Under the pieces are notes generated by a model. It saw only the letters and a list, made by a program, of their open reading frames with translations. It made no database searches and was not told where the DNA came from. The position numbers were made by a program, and so were the translations under genes. Of a DNA stretch of 42,443 nucleotides, positions 8,080 to 17,381 are shown piece after piece; within the stretch, counting starts at the first letter, position 1; each line of letters begins with the position of its first letter. The DNA comes from Erythrobacteraceae bacterium. GTDB lineage: Bacteria > Pseudomonadota > Alphaproteobacteria > Sphingomonadales > Sphingomonadaceae. Location: positions 1-42,443 of the forward strand of contig JAHEAW010000004.1 in assembly GCA_024642545.1 (NCBI GenBank), in the 5' to 3' direction.

Positions 8080-9149
8080 CGAATGTCACCTGAAATGGCG
8101 CTCGCTTTGGGCGGACGCAGCGCAAAAAAATAGGTCAGCCACAAGGCCAGCATACTGCCGCCGATCATGAGCCGATCCTGCATTCCCAGCAATTGCCGCG
8201 GGAACGCTTCGAGGATTGCTGCGACCACCAGCATCATCACCACACCGGCCATCACTTGGGCGGCTCTGCGCCCGCTGATGGCTGTAGCCGACATGATGGA
8301 TCGCTTGCCCGGAAAGGCCATCGACCGCCCGACATGAATGCCCGCTGCACCGGCAAGGAGTATCGCGAAGAGTTCCGTAGTGCCATGGACGCCAAGCCAG
8401 CCGGCAAACTCCCAGCTCAATCCGGCGTTGGAATAGAGCCACCACATGGCGCCCAGAATGGCCATATTCTGCACCAGTAGCAGCACAGAGGGGACACCAA
8501 AGGCAAAGCCGAGCGCGAAGGCCATAATCGCGACCCCGGCATTGTTGCTAAACAGATAAGTGGCAAATGCTCCCAACCCCTGTGCGTCCTTGTCCACTGC
8601 CAGGCTTTGCAGCAAGACCTCGCGGGATGCACCGGGAACACGGGTGTCGGCAAATTGCGAAGGGACCAATGAATAATACCATTCCTGATCACCGCGTACC
8701 AGCAGCCAGCCGGTGATCGTCCCGGCAACCATCGCGGCCAGCGCAATACAGATATCCAGCCAGATTTGCTGAACTGACTGGCTCAGCCCGCCACCAAGAA
8801 AGCCTCTGAGCCAGCCAATCAAGCCGCGGCGCGGCCCATAAACCTGAAACCAGGCGCGTTGGACCAGCGATTCGAGAAACGACAAGGTCGCCTTGTCGAG
8901 CGACGTTTCGCGAGCGACCGCCAGGCTTGATGCCGCTATACGGTACAAAGCGGGCAGCGCCAGAATATCGTCATCGGGCAGGGTGCGCAGCCGACCGCGC
9001 TCCATCTTGACAAGTATTGACTCAAGCCGCTTCCAGTCGCCTTCGCGCTCCAACCGAAAGCGATCGGATCGCAGCGCTGCCGCTGCAATATCGGGCAGCG
9101 TTTCGACCTTGGCCTGACCGAAAAACCTCCCAAGAACAGGTGCCTTCAT
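8076..9149 (-). CDS. Stage II sporulation protein M (SpoIIM/DUF95)-like membrane protein
   Basis: The product is 357 residues: a soluble helical N-terminal third (1-120) followed by about five to six membrane helices. The central AFALGFAFGVPSVLLLVQNM and HGTTELFAILLAGAAG segments match the SpoIIM/DUF95 family. In Firmicutes SpoIIM belongs to a peptidoglycan-remodelling complex. In non-sporulating alphaproteobacteria the homologue is regularly found beside MoxR, DUF58 and RDD genes and has no established role. Four-base overlaps on both sides place it in the seven-gene operon. The cell-envelope link is inference from the family name and the co-encoded beta-lactamase fold. Confidence 0.85.
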   Translation of the reverse strand: MKAPVLGRFFGQAKVETLPDIAAAALRSDRFRLEREGDWKRLESILVKMERGRLRTLPDDDILALPALYRIAASSLAVARETSLDKATLSFLESLVQRAWFQVYGPRRGLIGWLRGFLGGGLSQSVQQIWLDICIALAAMVAGTITGWLLVRGDQEWYYSLVPSQFADTRVPGASREVLLQSLAVDKDAQGLGAFATYLFSNNAGVAIMAFALGFAFGVPSVLLLVQNMAILGAMWWLYSNAGLSWEFAGWLGVHGTTELFAILLAGAAGIHVGRSMAFPGKRSIMSATAISGRRAAQVMAGVVMMLVVAAILEAFPRQLLGMQDRLMIGGSMLALWLTYFFALRPPKASAISGDIR

Positions 9150-10474
9150 CCGATTGCTCCGGACCGCTTGATATCCAGATAGCGGTCAATCAGGCGGTAG
9201 CCAATCCGGTCCCAAGGCGCTTCGATTATATCGACCCCCATTTGGCGCAGGCGTTGTAGTACCAGGCGGCGCTGCCGTGCCAATGTCTCAGCCGTGACTG
9301 CCATGGCGAGCGCATCAATATTGACCGGCTCTGCCGTGGTTAGTGCGCTGACATCTGTGTCCTCCAGCGTAACGAACAGCACGAGGTGCTTCTCAACCAA
9401 TCGGCCAACGCTTTCGATCATCATTTCCGCGCCGGCAGGGTCAGTGAAATCGGTAAACAGGATAATGAGCGATCGGCGCTGCAAACGCTGATTCAAAGTT
9501 GCCATGCCAAGCGTGAAATTTGGTTCCTCTGCATGATAGTCCAACCCAGCTGCAGCGCTTTGCAAGTGCGGGAAAGCGCGGCTGCCGCTCAGAAAGGGAG
9601 TGGACAGGTTAGGCTGACGGGCAAAGCCGAACAAGGCCACGCGGTCCCCGCCCTTGAGCGCAACATAGGATGCCGTCAGCATGGCTGTAACCGCCCGGTC
9701 AATCCGGGGCAGGCCATCAACCGGCTCACACATCGCTTGGCCGCAGTCGAAGGCAAAGATGATCTGATTGTTGCGCTCGCTTTCATTCTCACGCGCATAT
9801 AGCCGTGCATGCCGCGCGCTGGCTTTCCAGTCGATCCGGCGCCGGTCCATTCCCGGCTCATATTCGCTGAGCGCTTCAAACTGGGTGCCTTCTCCGCGAA
9901 TCCTCCGCGCGATCAGACCGTATTGGGCATCGCGCAGATAATTTTGTAACTCCGGCGAGCGCACTGGCGCAAGATCGGGCCAGATGCGAACTTCCTGGTC
10001 AAGATCACGTCGGATCTGCCGTGCGCCGAGGCCTAGCGGGCCGGGCCAGCGCAGCCACAATGTGCTGATCGAAGCTGTCCCGCGGCGATTGGGGGTAAGC
10101 GTTACTGCACCGTGCCACGCCGAAATTTCAGCATCAAATACGAGCGATAGGGCGGCGCTGCCGCTGCGATGCAACTGAGTCCCCAATGCTAGTGCAGCCA
10201 TGGGCGCTGCGCCGCCTGCACTGCGCGCGAAATCGGCCACCAGTGCCAGTTGCAGCGGCTCGCCTACTTCGGTATCGCGGCGCACATGCAGCTGCCATTC
10301 GGCTAAGTGGCCAGCCAGCAGGCCGTCGAGCAGCATCAGCGCCAGCAAAGCTGCTCCGGCAGCGGGCGCTATGACCCATGCCCCGGGCGCTGCTGCGGCA
10401 ATGACGATTGCCAGCGGCGCAGAAAGGGCCGCGAGCCAGGCGCTGCGCGCAGTCGGGACGATAGGGAAGGTCAA
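9146..10474 (-). CDS. DUF58 domain protein
   Basis: The 442-residue protein has two N-terminal membrane helices (about 12-32 and 36-52), then a beta-rich stretch and the DUF58 domain (about 195-290). The DUF58 core is recognisable as EFEALSEYEPGMDRRRIDWKA followed by RLYARENE. A von Willebrand A-like fold follows, with IIFAFDCGQAM and LIILFTDFTD resembling MIDAS-type strands (D-x-x-x-x, T-D). DUF58 proteins pair with MoxR ATPases, which are thought to act as chaperones for vWA proteins. The start lies nine bases after the moxR stop; the stop overlaps the SpoIIM-like gene by four bases. Confidence 0.9.
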   Translation of the reverse strand: MTFPIVPTARSAWLAALSAPLAIVIAAAAPGAWVIAPAAGAALLALMLLDGLLAGHLAEWQLHVRRDTEVGEPLQLALVADFARSAGGAAPMAALALGTQLHRSGSAALSLVFDAEISAWHGAVTLTPNRRGTASISTLWLRWPGPLGLGARQIRRDLDQEVRIWPDLAPVRSPELQNYLRDAQYGLIARRIRGEGTQFEALSEYEPGMDRRRIDWKASARHARLYARENESERNNQIIFAFDCGQAMCEPVDGLPRIDRAVTAMLTASYVALKGGDRVALFGFARQPNLSTPFLSGSRAFPHLQSAAAGLDYHAEEPNFTLGMATLNQRLQRRSLIILFTDFTDPAGAEMMIESVGRLVEKHLVLFVTLEDTDVSALTTAEPVNIDALAMAVTAETLARQRRLVLQRLRQMGVDIIEAPWDRIGYRLIDRYLDIKRSGAIG

Positions 10475-10483
10475 CGCAATACC

Positions 10484-11446
10484 TTATCTTGGCGCTGCGG
10501 TGGTTTCGAGCATTTCCGCCACCAGTGACTCAACTTCCCGGCCTTCGATTTCGGCGGCTGGGCTGAGAACAAGCCTGTGCCGCAAGACCGCGCTCGCCAG
10601 TGCCTTCACATCGTCCGGGATCACATAGTCGCGCCCCTCGAGCGCAGCCCGCGCACGCGCGGCCCCTGCCAATAGCACTGCGGCTCGCGGACTTGCACCA
10701 GTCGATAGATCGGGACTGATGCGTGTCATGCGGATCAGTCGGACAATGTAATCGACCACTTCTGCAGCGAGGGTCACTTTGGCAATCGCAGCGGCCGCAG
10801 CGGCCAACCGTATGGCATCGCTCACTGGCGCTACCCCGCAGTCAGCCGCGCGCGGCGGCCCTTGCCGTTCGCCAAAGCGGGTCACAATCGCGGCTTCTTC
10901 CGTTTCGCTTGGATAAACCACGAGCAGTTTGAACAGAAACCGGTCGAGCTGCGCTTCGGGCAGTGGATAAACGCCCTGATTTTCGATTGGATTTTGGGTG
11001 GCAATGACCATGAAGTGATCGGGCAACAGATGCGTTTCGCCGTCGAGCGTTATGCAGCGTTCCTGCATCGCTTGGAGCAAGGCCGCCTGTGTCTTGGGCG
11101 GAGTGCGGTTGATTTCATCAGCCAGCAGCAAATCACAGAAAATCGGCCCCCGCGTCAGCGTGAATTGGCTGGTCTGAAAATTAAACAGATTGGATCCCAG
11201 AATGTCGCCGGGCAACAGATCGGGAGTGAACTGGATTCGCCCGAAGTCGAGTCCGAGTGCGGTGGAAAAGCTCTGCGCCAGAAAGGTTTTGGCAGTTCCC
11301 GGCGGGCCTTCCAGCAGCACATGCCCTTGAGCGAGCATCGCAACCAGCAAATGTTCCACCGTTTCATCCTGTCCGACAATGGCCTTGGCCACTTGCTCGC
11401 GGATCGTCTGGGCGAGGGCGCGGACGTCATCGAGGGTCATGTTCAT
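10484..11446 (-). CDS. MoxR-family AAA+ ATPase
   Basis: This 320-residue cytoplasmic AAA+ ATPase has Walker A GPPGTAKT (about 43-50), Walker B LLADEINR (about 108-115), a sensor-1 ATQNP and a C-terminal lid domain with ASPRAAVLL. MoxR ATPases assemble as oligomers and are proposed to insert cofactors or remodel vWA-domain partners. The partner here is presumably the DUF58 protein encoded next. The ATG at 11446 overlaps the DUF4350 stop by four bases. The length is normal for the family, and no key residue is missing. Confidence 0.95.
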   Translation of the reverse strand: MNMTLDDVRALAQTIREQVAKAIVGQDETVEHLLVAMLAQGHVLLEGPPGTAKTFLAQSFSTALGLDFGRIQFTPDLLPGDILGSNLFNFQTSQFTLTRGPIFCDLLLADEINRTPPKTQAALLQAMQERCITLDGETHLLPDHFMVIATQNPIENQGVYPLPEAQLDRFLFKLLVVYPSETEEAAIVTRFGERQGPPRAADCGVAPVSDAIRLAAAAAAIAKVTLAAEVVDYIVRLIRMTRISPDLSTGASPRAAVLLAGAARARAALEGRDYVIPDDVKALASAVLRHRLVLSPAAEIEGREVESLVAEMLETTAAPR

Positions 11447-12729
11447 CGGGCAAGTTTCCTTTCAAGAATGCGCAGAGCGGCGGCGGCACGCAGCAATTCC
11501 TTGCGTGATCTGGCAGTGCGTAATTGAGATATTTGCTGGCTCAGCCCAGCTTCGACAGTCAGGCGGCGCTGGACCAGTGCATCAAGTTGTTGGTCGCTCC
11601 CGTGCGGAAGGCCGAGCAAAGCGGCGATGCGGTGGTGCATCATGTCCGCATAGGGCCCGGCCAGCAAATGCAGGCGTCGGGTTCGCTGGATCAGCTGGGC
11701 ACTGTTGGCAATCAGTTGCTGTTTGCCGAACGCAATCGCCCGGTCTTCTGCAGCGGCAGGACCAAAGCGGCGAAAGGCGCGCCAGCCGGCCAAGAACATT
11801 GCCAGAATGAGGCATAGCGTCGCTGCCAGAAAGGGCGGTGTAACCGCCAGCGTGAGCAAATTCTTCGTCTGGCCAATCCCGTTCTGAGTCAGGTCGAAAG
11901 TGATCGGCAAGTCTTCATCTTCACAAGCAGTCTGGATCAACCTTCTTGCCAGCCTGGCCCGGTTTTTGTCAGCCATGCCGTAATTATTGAGCAGGTCAGG
12001 TTCTGCTACGATTGTCACGCCCCACAAATCAGTGTCGAGCTTTTTCGCATTTCCTGCAGGAACACCGGCCGCATCGGCCAGAACCGGGTAATAACCACCG
12101 TCATCGAGATAGCCGGCCAGCGTCTGACCCCGCGAATCATGTACCAAGGTCACGATTGATCCTGCAGACAGGGACATCACTTTGGTGCGCGCTGGCAAAG
12201 CGCCAGACAGGCCCAACCCGGTCCAATCAGGCGGCGGACCGGTCAGCTTGTCCAGTGACAGGTCAAGTTTGAAATTGCCGCGCAAATCCTTGGCCCAGAA
12301 GGGAAAGCCAGCACCGCCTAATACAACCCAGCCTTTGCGCTTTTCAACATTCCAGTCGGACGGAATTTTGGTGACGTACCATTTGGGCAGCACGATCAGG
12401 GTCGGCCCGATGTAACGGCGCTTCGATACGACCTCTTGCAAATGCTTGGCATCGAAGGAGACAGGCGGGGTGAGAATCAGCAGGCTTTTGTCATCCAGCG
12501 CCGCAGGGCTGCGCGACAGGTTGACCTCATAACCATCCTGCTGGAGCATTTGCGCCAGGGCTGCATATCCGTTGAGCCCTTTGCCAGCAGCATGACCGCC
12601 GCCATCATTGTCGTTCCCGGTCTGGCCGCTGCCGATAAAATAAAGCGCTGCAAGAAAGGCCAGTGCGCCGAACAGCACCAGCGCGAGAACCACTTTCGGG
12701 TTGAAGGTCGCAGCCGAGTGATTGGTCAT
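11443..12729 (-). CDS. DUF4350 domain protein
   Basis: The 428-residue protein has an N-terminal membrane helix (about 13-33), a large periplasmic or extracytoplasmic region with a DUF4350-type fold (about 50-150, [18 protein letters not shown]), and a second helix near 298-320. A basic cytoplasmic tail follows, rich in Arg, Gln and Leu ([18 protein letters not shown]). DUF4350 resembles a class I glutamine amidotransferase-like sandwich without catalytic residues and is typical of MoxR loci. It overlaps both DUF4129 and MoxR genes by four bases. Its function is unknown; a scaffold role between the periplasm and the cytoplasmic ATPase is inference. Confidence 0.85.
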   Translation of the reverse strand: MTNHSAATFNPKVVLALVLFGALAFLAALYFIGSGQTGNDNDGGGHAAGKGLNGYAALAQMLQQDGYEVNLSRSPAALDDKSLLILTPPVSFDAKHLQEVVSKRRYIGPTLIVLPKWYVTKIPSDWNVEKRKGWVVLGGAGFPFWAKDLRGNFKLDLSLDKLTGPPPDWTGLGLSGALPARTKVMSLSAGSIVTLVHDSRGQTLAGYLDDGGYYPVLADAAGVPAGNAKKLDTDLWGVTIVAEPDLLNNYGMADKNRARLARRLIQTACEDEDLPITFDLTQNGIGQTKNLLTLAVTPPFLAATLCLILAMFLAGWRAFRRFGPAAAEDRAIAFGKQQLIANSAQLIQRTRRLHLLAGPYADMMHHRIAALLGLPHGSDQQLDALVQRRLTVEAGLSQQISQLRTARSRKELLRAAAALRILERKLAR

Positions 12730-13394
12730 GCGCCATCACCGGCAGTTTTGACCGGCAAGTTCGCCAGCGCGAAGTCGGCATAGGCATCACGCGCGATTTG
12801 CCAGTCCTCCTGGCCCAGCGTTTGCAAAGCGAACAGGCTGCGTTCAACTTGTTGTGCCATGGCTGCAAAGGCACTGCGCGCCGCCTCGGGCAAGGCTGGC
12901 AAGACAGCAATCTCGCGGGCCGTGGACGATGGTTCAATCCAGTCGGGCCGGGCGCTGGCGATTTGACCAACGCTGCGCTGCAGCAGCAAATGAGTCGCTT
13001 CATCATAGTGCCCTTCGCGGGCTAGCCGATCTGCTTCCTCCAGCAAAGCAAGCGCTTGTGCAGCATCCGGCGCCCATTGCTCGGTTGTATCCGGGGCCAC
13101 CCGTCTTGCTTCCAGTACCGGGGCCAGCAGACGATAGAGCAGATATAATGCTGCCAGCACTGCTGCTGCCAGCAGCACCCATTTTAGCCACGGCCCGGCC
13201 TGGCCAAGCAGCCGCCCAATCGGCGCAAACAGATCCGCCAGCCAGTGTAGAAAATCCCTCAGCCAGCCAGGTGTCTGCGGCGTCGGGGGCGGTTTGACCG
13301 GTGTATATTGGATCGACGAATCCGCGCGTACCGCTTCCCAGCCTTGCGCCGCAGCGTTTCCGCCCGCTTCGATTGACCCCGACCCTGTCGTCAC
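12726..13394 (-). CDS. DUF4129 domain protein
   Basis: The 222-residue protein has one membrane helix at about 66-92 and a C-terminal DUF4129 domain (about 120-205). The recognisable segment runs LAREGHYDEATHLLLQRSVGQI through STAREIA, followed by RSLFALQTLGQEDW. DUF4129 domains are found in transglutaminase-like and MoxR-associated proteins. It is the first gene of the overlapping series, 49 bases after pheA on the same strand, so it may have its own promoter or be co-transcribed with pheA. The biochemical role is unknown. Confidence 0.8.
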   Translation of the reverse strand: MTTGSGSIEAGGNAAAQGWEAVRADSSIQYTPVKPPPTPQTPGWLRDFLHWLADLFAPIGRLLGQAGPWLKWVLLAAAVLAALYLLYRLLAPVLEARRVAPDTTEQWAPDAAQALALLEEADRLAREGHYDEATHLLLQRSVGQIASARPDWIEPSSTAREIAVLPALPEAARSAFAAMAQQVERSLFALQTLGQEDWQIARDAYADFALANLPVKTAGDGA

Positions 13395-13443
13395 CGGTCA
13401 GGTCGTGACAGAGGTTGTGACGGGGCGCAAGCCATTGGAATGC

Positions 13444-14361
13444 CTATCCTCGCCGCCGCTCCTGCCGGTAACTTCCAAGAATGCGCAGCTGCTTGGAATG
13501 AAATGCCAGTTCCTCCAGCGCGCGGTCAACCGCCGGATCGCCGGGCGCACCAATTATATCGGCATAGAAAGTGCTGGCAGAAAAGCTCGCACCCTTTTGA
13601 TAACTTTCCAGCTTGGTCATATTGACGCCGTTGGTGGCAAATCCGCCCATCGCCTTGTACAGCGCAGCAGGGATATTCTTCACTTCAAACACGAAAGTTG
13701 TCATCGCTGGTGCGCCTGCCAGCGCCGCCGGGTCGAGCGCGTCGTGGGCCAGAATAACAAACCGGGTCATATTGTCCGCTGCGTCTTCGACCCGCTCCTC
13801 AGCAATAGTCAGGCCGTACAGCTCTGCTGCCAGCACTGGCGCGATCGCGGCAATATTGGGATCTCGCTTTTCCGACACGAACGCTGCTGCACCAGCGGTA
13901 TCAGCATGGCTTAGCGGCACAATACCGCGCTCTCGCAAATAATGGCGCGATTGGCCCAGTGCCTGCGGGTGGCTATAGGCAACTTCGAACGGGCCGAGCG
14001 ATCCATCTTCATGCGGAAGGGCCATCAGCGCATGGCTGATCGGCATGAAATGCTCCCCCACAATCGCAAGGCCGCTTTCGGGTAGCAGAAAGTGAATGTC
14101 GGCAACGCGGCCATTCTGGCTGTTTTCGATCGGGATGATGGCGCTGGCGGCCCGGCCATCCTTCACCGCGTCCAGTGCATCTTCGAAACTGAAACACGGC
14201 AGTGGCAGCCATTCGGGCAAGGCCTCGGTCGCGGCGCGGTGCGAATTGGCGCCGGGCGACCCCTGAAAGGCAATCGCTTGCGCAGGATTGGCCGCGGCAG
14301 CGGCTTGCATCTGGCGGACCATGGCCACGGCGGGCTGGGGGAAACTTTGCATCATCAGCAT
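13444..14361 (-). CDS. pheA: Prephenate dehydratase
   Basis: This 305-residue monofunctional prephenate dehydratase converts prephenate to phenylpyruvate in phenylalanine synthesis. The N-terminal periplasmic-binding-protein-like domain shows AFQGSPGANSHRAATE, IPIENSQNGRV and the catalytic TRF motif in NMTRFVIL. A C-terminal ACT domain (about 215-295) carries GFATNGVNMTKLESYQ, matching the GALV/ESRP-type phenylalanine-binding region. No chorismate mutase domain is fused. The N-terminal 28 residues are variable, and several in-frame ATGs make the exact start uncertain. It is divergent from the cytochrome c gene and upstream of the MoxR operon. Confidence 0.95.
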   Translation of the reverse strand: MLMMQSFPQPAVAMVRQMQAAAAANPAQAIAFQGSPGANSHRAATEALPEWLPLPCFSFEDALDAVKDGRAASAIIPIENSQNGRVADIHFLLPESGLAIVGEHFMPISHALMALPHEDGSLGPFEVAYSHPQALGQSRHYLRERGIVPLSHADTAGAAAFVSEKRDPNIAAIAPVLAAELYGLTIAEERVEDAADNMTRFVILAHDALDPAALAGAPAMTTFVFEVKNIPAALYKAMGGFATNGVNMTKLESYQKGASFSASTFYADIIGAPGDPAVDRALEELAFHSKQLRILGSYRQERRRG

Positions 14362-14532
14362 CGCCTAAACCGGTGTTGGCCGTGCGGCAATCTTGAAACG
14401 TGTGTATGGCGGCGTCATCGCCGATCAACGTCTGTGTGTGCATGGTATTATCGCCGCGCTTGCAGTCTGGCCTGCCTGCCCCTAAAGCCACGCGCGAACC
14501 ATTCACTTGCCAGTTTGCCGGAATTTCAAAGT

Positions 14533-15159
14533 ATGGACGATCGTTTTAACACTACTGCGGGTTGGTTGCTTTTTGCAGGTATTGTGGGCCTCGGTCTTTC
14601 GATCGTGAGCACGCATTATTACGAAGCCGACCGGCCTGAATTGCCGGAAGAAGGCGGATACCTGGTCAAGGCTGCAGAAGTCGGCGCTGCGAAGGAAGCC
14701 GGGCCATCGCTCGCCACCTTGCTGGCGACTGGCGATGCGGCCACCGGAGAGAAGATTTTTGCCAAATGCATGGCCTGCCATACTATCACTCAGGGTGGGC
14801 CCAATGGAATTGGTCCTAACCTCTGGCATGTCGTAGGTGACGAGATCGCCAAGGGCCGCGGCGGATTTGCCTTCTCTTCCGCGCTTTCAGGCCATGGCGG
14901 GGAATGGACTTACGATAATCTGAACGCCTGGCTGACAAGCCCGCGTGCCTTTGCGAGCGGTACCAAGATGAGCTTTGCGGGCTTGAGCAGTCCCAAGGAC
15001 CGCGCGGATGTGATTTTGTATTTGCGCGAAAATGGCGGCGGGCCGGCATTGCCTGCGCCTGAGCCAACTGCAGCGGCGAGCGATGCTTCGCCAGCTGGCG
15101 CAGCACCCACTGGCGCAGCACCCACCGACGGGGCCAGCGCGGCGGCTCCGGCAAAGTAA
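14533..15159 (+). CDS. Membrane-anchored c-type cytochrome (CycM/c552-like)
   Basis: The 208-residue protein has an uncleaved N-terminal anchor (about 9-27), a linker and a class I cytochrome c domain. The haem c motif is CMACH at 79-83 and the distal methionine is in GTKMSFAGL. This is the organisation of alphaproteobacterial CycM/cytochrome c552, which carries electrons from the bc1 complex to cytochrome oxidase at the periplasmic face. The last 35 residues are an Ala/Pro/Ser/Thr tail containing the direct repeat GAAPTGAAPT. ATG 14533 is the only start that gives the membrane anchor at the N-terminus; the frame is open far upstream across the pheA gene, but that part is antisense to pheA. 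Confidence 0.9.
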   Translation: MDDRFNTTAGWLLFAGIVGLGLSIVSTHYYEADRPELPEEGGYLVKAAEVGAAKEAGPSLATLLATGDAATGEKIFAKCMACHTITQGGPNGIGPNLWHVVGDEIAKGRGGFAFSSALSGHGGEWTYDNLNAWLTSPRAFASGTKMSFAGLSSPKDRADVILYLRENGGGPALPAPEPTAAASDASPAGAAPTGAAPTDGASAAAPAK

Positions 15160-15186
15160 TTATCTCAAATATTTAAGGAATTTTGG

Positions 15187-15212
15187 CGGGGTCTGGCGTG
15201 AGCGAGACCCCG
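15187..15212 (+). terminator. Rho-independent terminator after cytochrome c
   Basis: CGGGGTCT (15187-15194) pairs with AGACCCCG (15205-15212), followed by TTT. It lies 27 bases after the cytochrome stop and just before the convergent rlmE stop, so it may serve both strands. Confidence 0.6.
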
Positions 15213-15225
15213 TTTCATTTGCGTT

Positions 15226-15900
15226 CTACGGTTGTACCGCGCTGCCCTTGAAACCTTGCGCTACTACATACCATTCGGATGACCCTTTGCGGCTGGCGGG
15301 CGGCTTTGCATGTTTGACCGTCGTGAAATGCCGTTTCAGCAAGCTCAGCAATTCCGTGTCAGTCCCGCCGGCCAGAACCTTGGCAACAAAGGTGCCGCCC
15401 GGTGCAAGATTCTCAACGGCAAACCAGGCGCCTGCTTCAACCAAGCCCATGGTGCGCAGATGGTCGGTCTGCTTATGGCCCACCGTATTGGCCGCCATAT
15501 CCGACAGCACCAAATCGGGCGGCCCATTAAGCGCTTGCTGCAAAGTGGCCGGGGCTGCATCGGCCATGAAATCCATCTCGAAAATGGTTACGCCCTCGAG
15601 CGGATCGACCGGCAGCAAATCAATGCCGACAACAGCGGCCTTGGGGCAGATATTACGCACAACCTGGCTCCACCCGCCTGGCGCAATGCCCAGATCAACC
15701 ACGCGTTTTGCCCCTTTTAGCAGGCCGAATTTTTCATCCAGTTCGATCAGCTTATACGCTGCGCGGCTGCGATATCCGTCAGTTTTGGCCTGCTTGACAT
15801 AGGGATCGTTCAATTGCCGTTCCAGCCACCGTACGCTTGATGCGGTTCGCCCGCGCGCTGTCCGGACACGCTTGCCAAGGTCCTTTCCTGACCGGGTCAT
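15226..15900 (-). CDS. rlmE: 23S rRNA (uridine-2552-2'-O)-methyltransferase
   Basis: The 224-residue protein is a FtsJ/RrmJ-type Rossmann methyltransferase that uses S-adenosylmethionine to methylate U2552 in the A-loop of 23S rRNA. The SAM-binding motif is VVDLGIAPGGWSQV. The catalytic K-D-K-E tetrad is visible: K in SRAAYKLIEL, D in LVLSDMAANTVG, K in GGTFVAKVLAG and E in SEWYVVA. The Arg/Lys-rich N-terminus likely binds RNA. Its GTG or ATG start overlaps the ppx stop by four bases, so the two are translationally coupled. Confidence 0.95.
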   Translation of the reverse strand: MTRSGKDLGKRVRTARGRTASSVRWLERQLNDPYVKQAKTDGYRSRAAYKLIELDEKFGLLKGAKRVVDLGIAPGGWSQVVRNICPKAAVVGIDLLPVDPLEGVTIFEMDFMADAAPATLQQALNGPPDLVLSDMAANTVGHKQTDHLRTMGLVEAGAWFAVENLAPGGTFVAKVLAGGTDTELLSLLKRHFTTVKHAKPPASRKGSSEWYVVAQGFKGSAVQP

Positions 15901-17075
15901 GCTGAAACCCCTCTCCCCGACTGAATCGCGGACCGGCTTCTTTCGCTTTCTTCATCGGCCGCGATCAGACTGCGCAAGATCCCTTCACGAATGCCGCGGT
16001 CGGCGACGCCCAACCGGCCGGCTGGCCAGATGTCGAGGATCGCTTCCAGAATGGCGCAGCCGGACACAACCAGATCGGCGCGGTCCGGCCCGATGCACGG
16101 CAGGGTCTTGCGTTCATCCGGCGACATAAGCGACAGCCGCCTGCTGATCGCGCGCATGGCAGCAGAAGGAACGATCAAGCCATCAACTGCGCGCCGGTCA
16201 TATTGCGGCAATTCCAGATGCAGGCTGGCCAGAGTGGTGACAGTGCCGCTGGTGCCCAGCAGGCGAATATTCGCAGAGTTTCTCGCTGTTGGCCCAATTC
16301 GGCGCGCGAAATCGGCAAAACTCTTGCTCACAAGGCGGCGCATCTCCTGATAGCGGCGCTGGCGCTGTCCCGGGTCATTTTCCGCTCGCGTGACCGAATC
16401 AGTCAGCGAGACCACCCCCCAGGGCACGCTTTGCCAGTCAAGGATCCGCGGCACTTTTGATCCGCCTTCGCCGCATGGCTCGATCAGGATAAGTTCGGTT
16501 GAACCGCCGCCAATATCGAAAATCACCGCTGGGCCTTCGCCCCCTTCGAGCAAGATATGGCACCCCAAGACGGCCAGCCGTGCTTCTTCCTCGGCCGTGA
16601 TGATATCCAGCGCAATTCCGGTTTCACGGCGTACGCGTTCGATAAATTCCGCGCCGTTGTCGGCTCGCCGACAGGCTTCGGTGGCGACCGAGCGGGCCAG
16701 ATGGACATTGCGGCGGCGAAGTTTGTCCGCGCAAATATGCAGCGCGCCCAGTGCACGGTCCATTGCCAAATCGCTCAGCCGTCCGCTTTTCGCCAGACCT
16801 TCCCCCAGCTTTACCACGCGGCTGAAGGCATCGATCACGGTGAAATTTTCGCCTGATGGTCGGGCAATCAGCAAACGGCAATTATTGGTGCCCAGGTCCA
16901 GGGCCGCATAGGCTTGACGGCGCGGTGCACCTGCCGCAGCGCCAGCGGCGCTGGAACGATTGTTGCGTGTGGGCGGCGGGGGAGATTTGTAGCGAAAGTC
17001 TGCTACTTTACCGGACCTTTTAACCCCTTTTATACCAGCCCTTTTGTTACTGTCCGGCGGAGAATAATCCGCCAT
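15897..17075 (-). CDS. ppx: Ppx/GppA family phosphatase (exopolyphosphatase)
   Basis: The 392-residue protein is an ASKHA-fold exopolyphosphatase or guanosine pentaphosphatase. Phosphate-binding motifs include ALDLGTNNCRLLIA near 58-71 and DIGGGSTELILI near 187-198, with SVPWGVVSLTD between. It cleaves terminal phosphates from polyphosphate or pppGpp; which one cannot be decided. The first 50 residues are basic and proline-rich (SPPPPTRNN) and do not belong to the domain, so a later start is possible. This short form lacks the C-terminal HD-like domain of long Ppx. It is co-transcribed with rlmE. Confidence 0.9.
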   Translation of the reverse strand: MADYSPPDSNKRAGIKGVKRSGKVADFRYKSPPPPTRNNRSSAAGAAAGAPRRQAYAALDLGTNNCRLLIARPSGENFTVIDAFSRVVKLGEGLAKSGRLSDLAMDRALGALHICADKLRRRNVHLARSVATEACRRADNGAEFIERVRRETGIALDIITAEEEARLAVLGCHILLEGGEGPAVIFDIGGGSTELILIEPCGEGGSKVPRILDWQSVPWGVVSLTDSVTRAENDPGQRQRRYQEMRRLVSKSFADFARRIGPTARNSANIRLLGTSGTVTTLASLHLELPQYDRRAVDGLIVPSAAMRAISRRLSLMSPDERKTLPCIGPDRADLVVSGCAILEAILDIWPAGRLGVADRGIREGILRSLIAADEESERSRSAIQSGRGVSA

Positions 17076-17197
17076 GGCCTTACTTTCTTTTCCTCTTGCG
17101 GAGACGCCGCAAGGACTTGAAAATTATGGTAGCGGGCGGCTGCGATGCAGGCAAGCCAATCCCGCGTTGACGATTCATCGGGCAGACCACAGCAACC

Positions 17198-17226
17198 TTG
17201 ACGGGGCGGCAAAGCAAACCTAGATG
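17198..17226 (+). promoter_or_regulatory. sigma70-type promoter for tRNA-Gln
   Basis: TTGACG (17198-17203) and TAGATG (17221-17226) are separated by exactly 17 bases. Transcription would begin near 17233, about 19 bases before the mature tRNA 5' end. Confidence 0.6.
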
Positions 17227-17251
17227 CACGCCCGCTCGGCGCATGCAATGA

Positions 17252-17325
17252 TGCCCTGTCGTCTAATGGTAAGACTACGGACTCTGACTCCGTCAATCGA
17301 GGTTCGAATCCTCGCGGGGCATCCA
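17252..17325 (+). tRNA. tRNA-Gln (anticodon CTG)
   Basis: The 74-base sequence folds as a cloverleaf: acceptor TGCCCTG/CGGGGCA with one G-T wobble, D arm around GTCTAATGGTAAGAC, anticodon stem ACGGA/TCCGT with loop CTCTGAC (anticodon CTG, reading CAG), and T arm CGAGG-TTCGAAT-CCTCG. The discriminator T and CCA are encoded. It stands alone between ppx and the LOG-family gene. Confidence 0.95.
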
Positions 17326-17381
17326 GGCGCTTTCAACAAAACCTTCTTGCCGAGCGCGATTGCGGCTCTTACCAGCAGGTA

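Noticed and set aside
14092-14532. N-terminal extension of the cytochrome c frame
   Set aside because: It is antisense to pheA, and the membrane anchor should be N-terminal; ATG 14533 fits.
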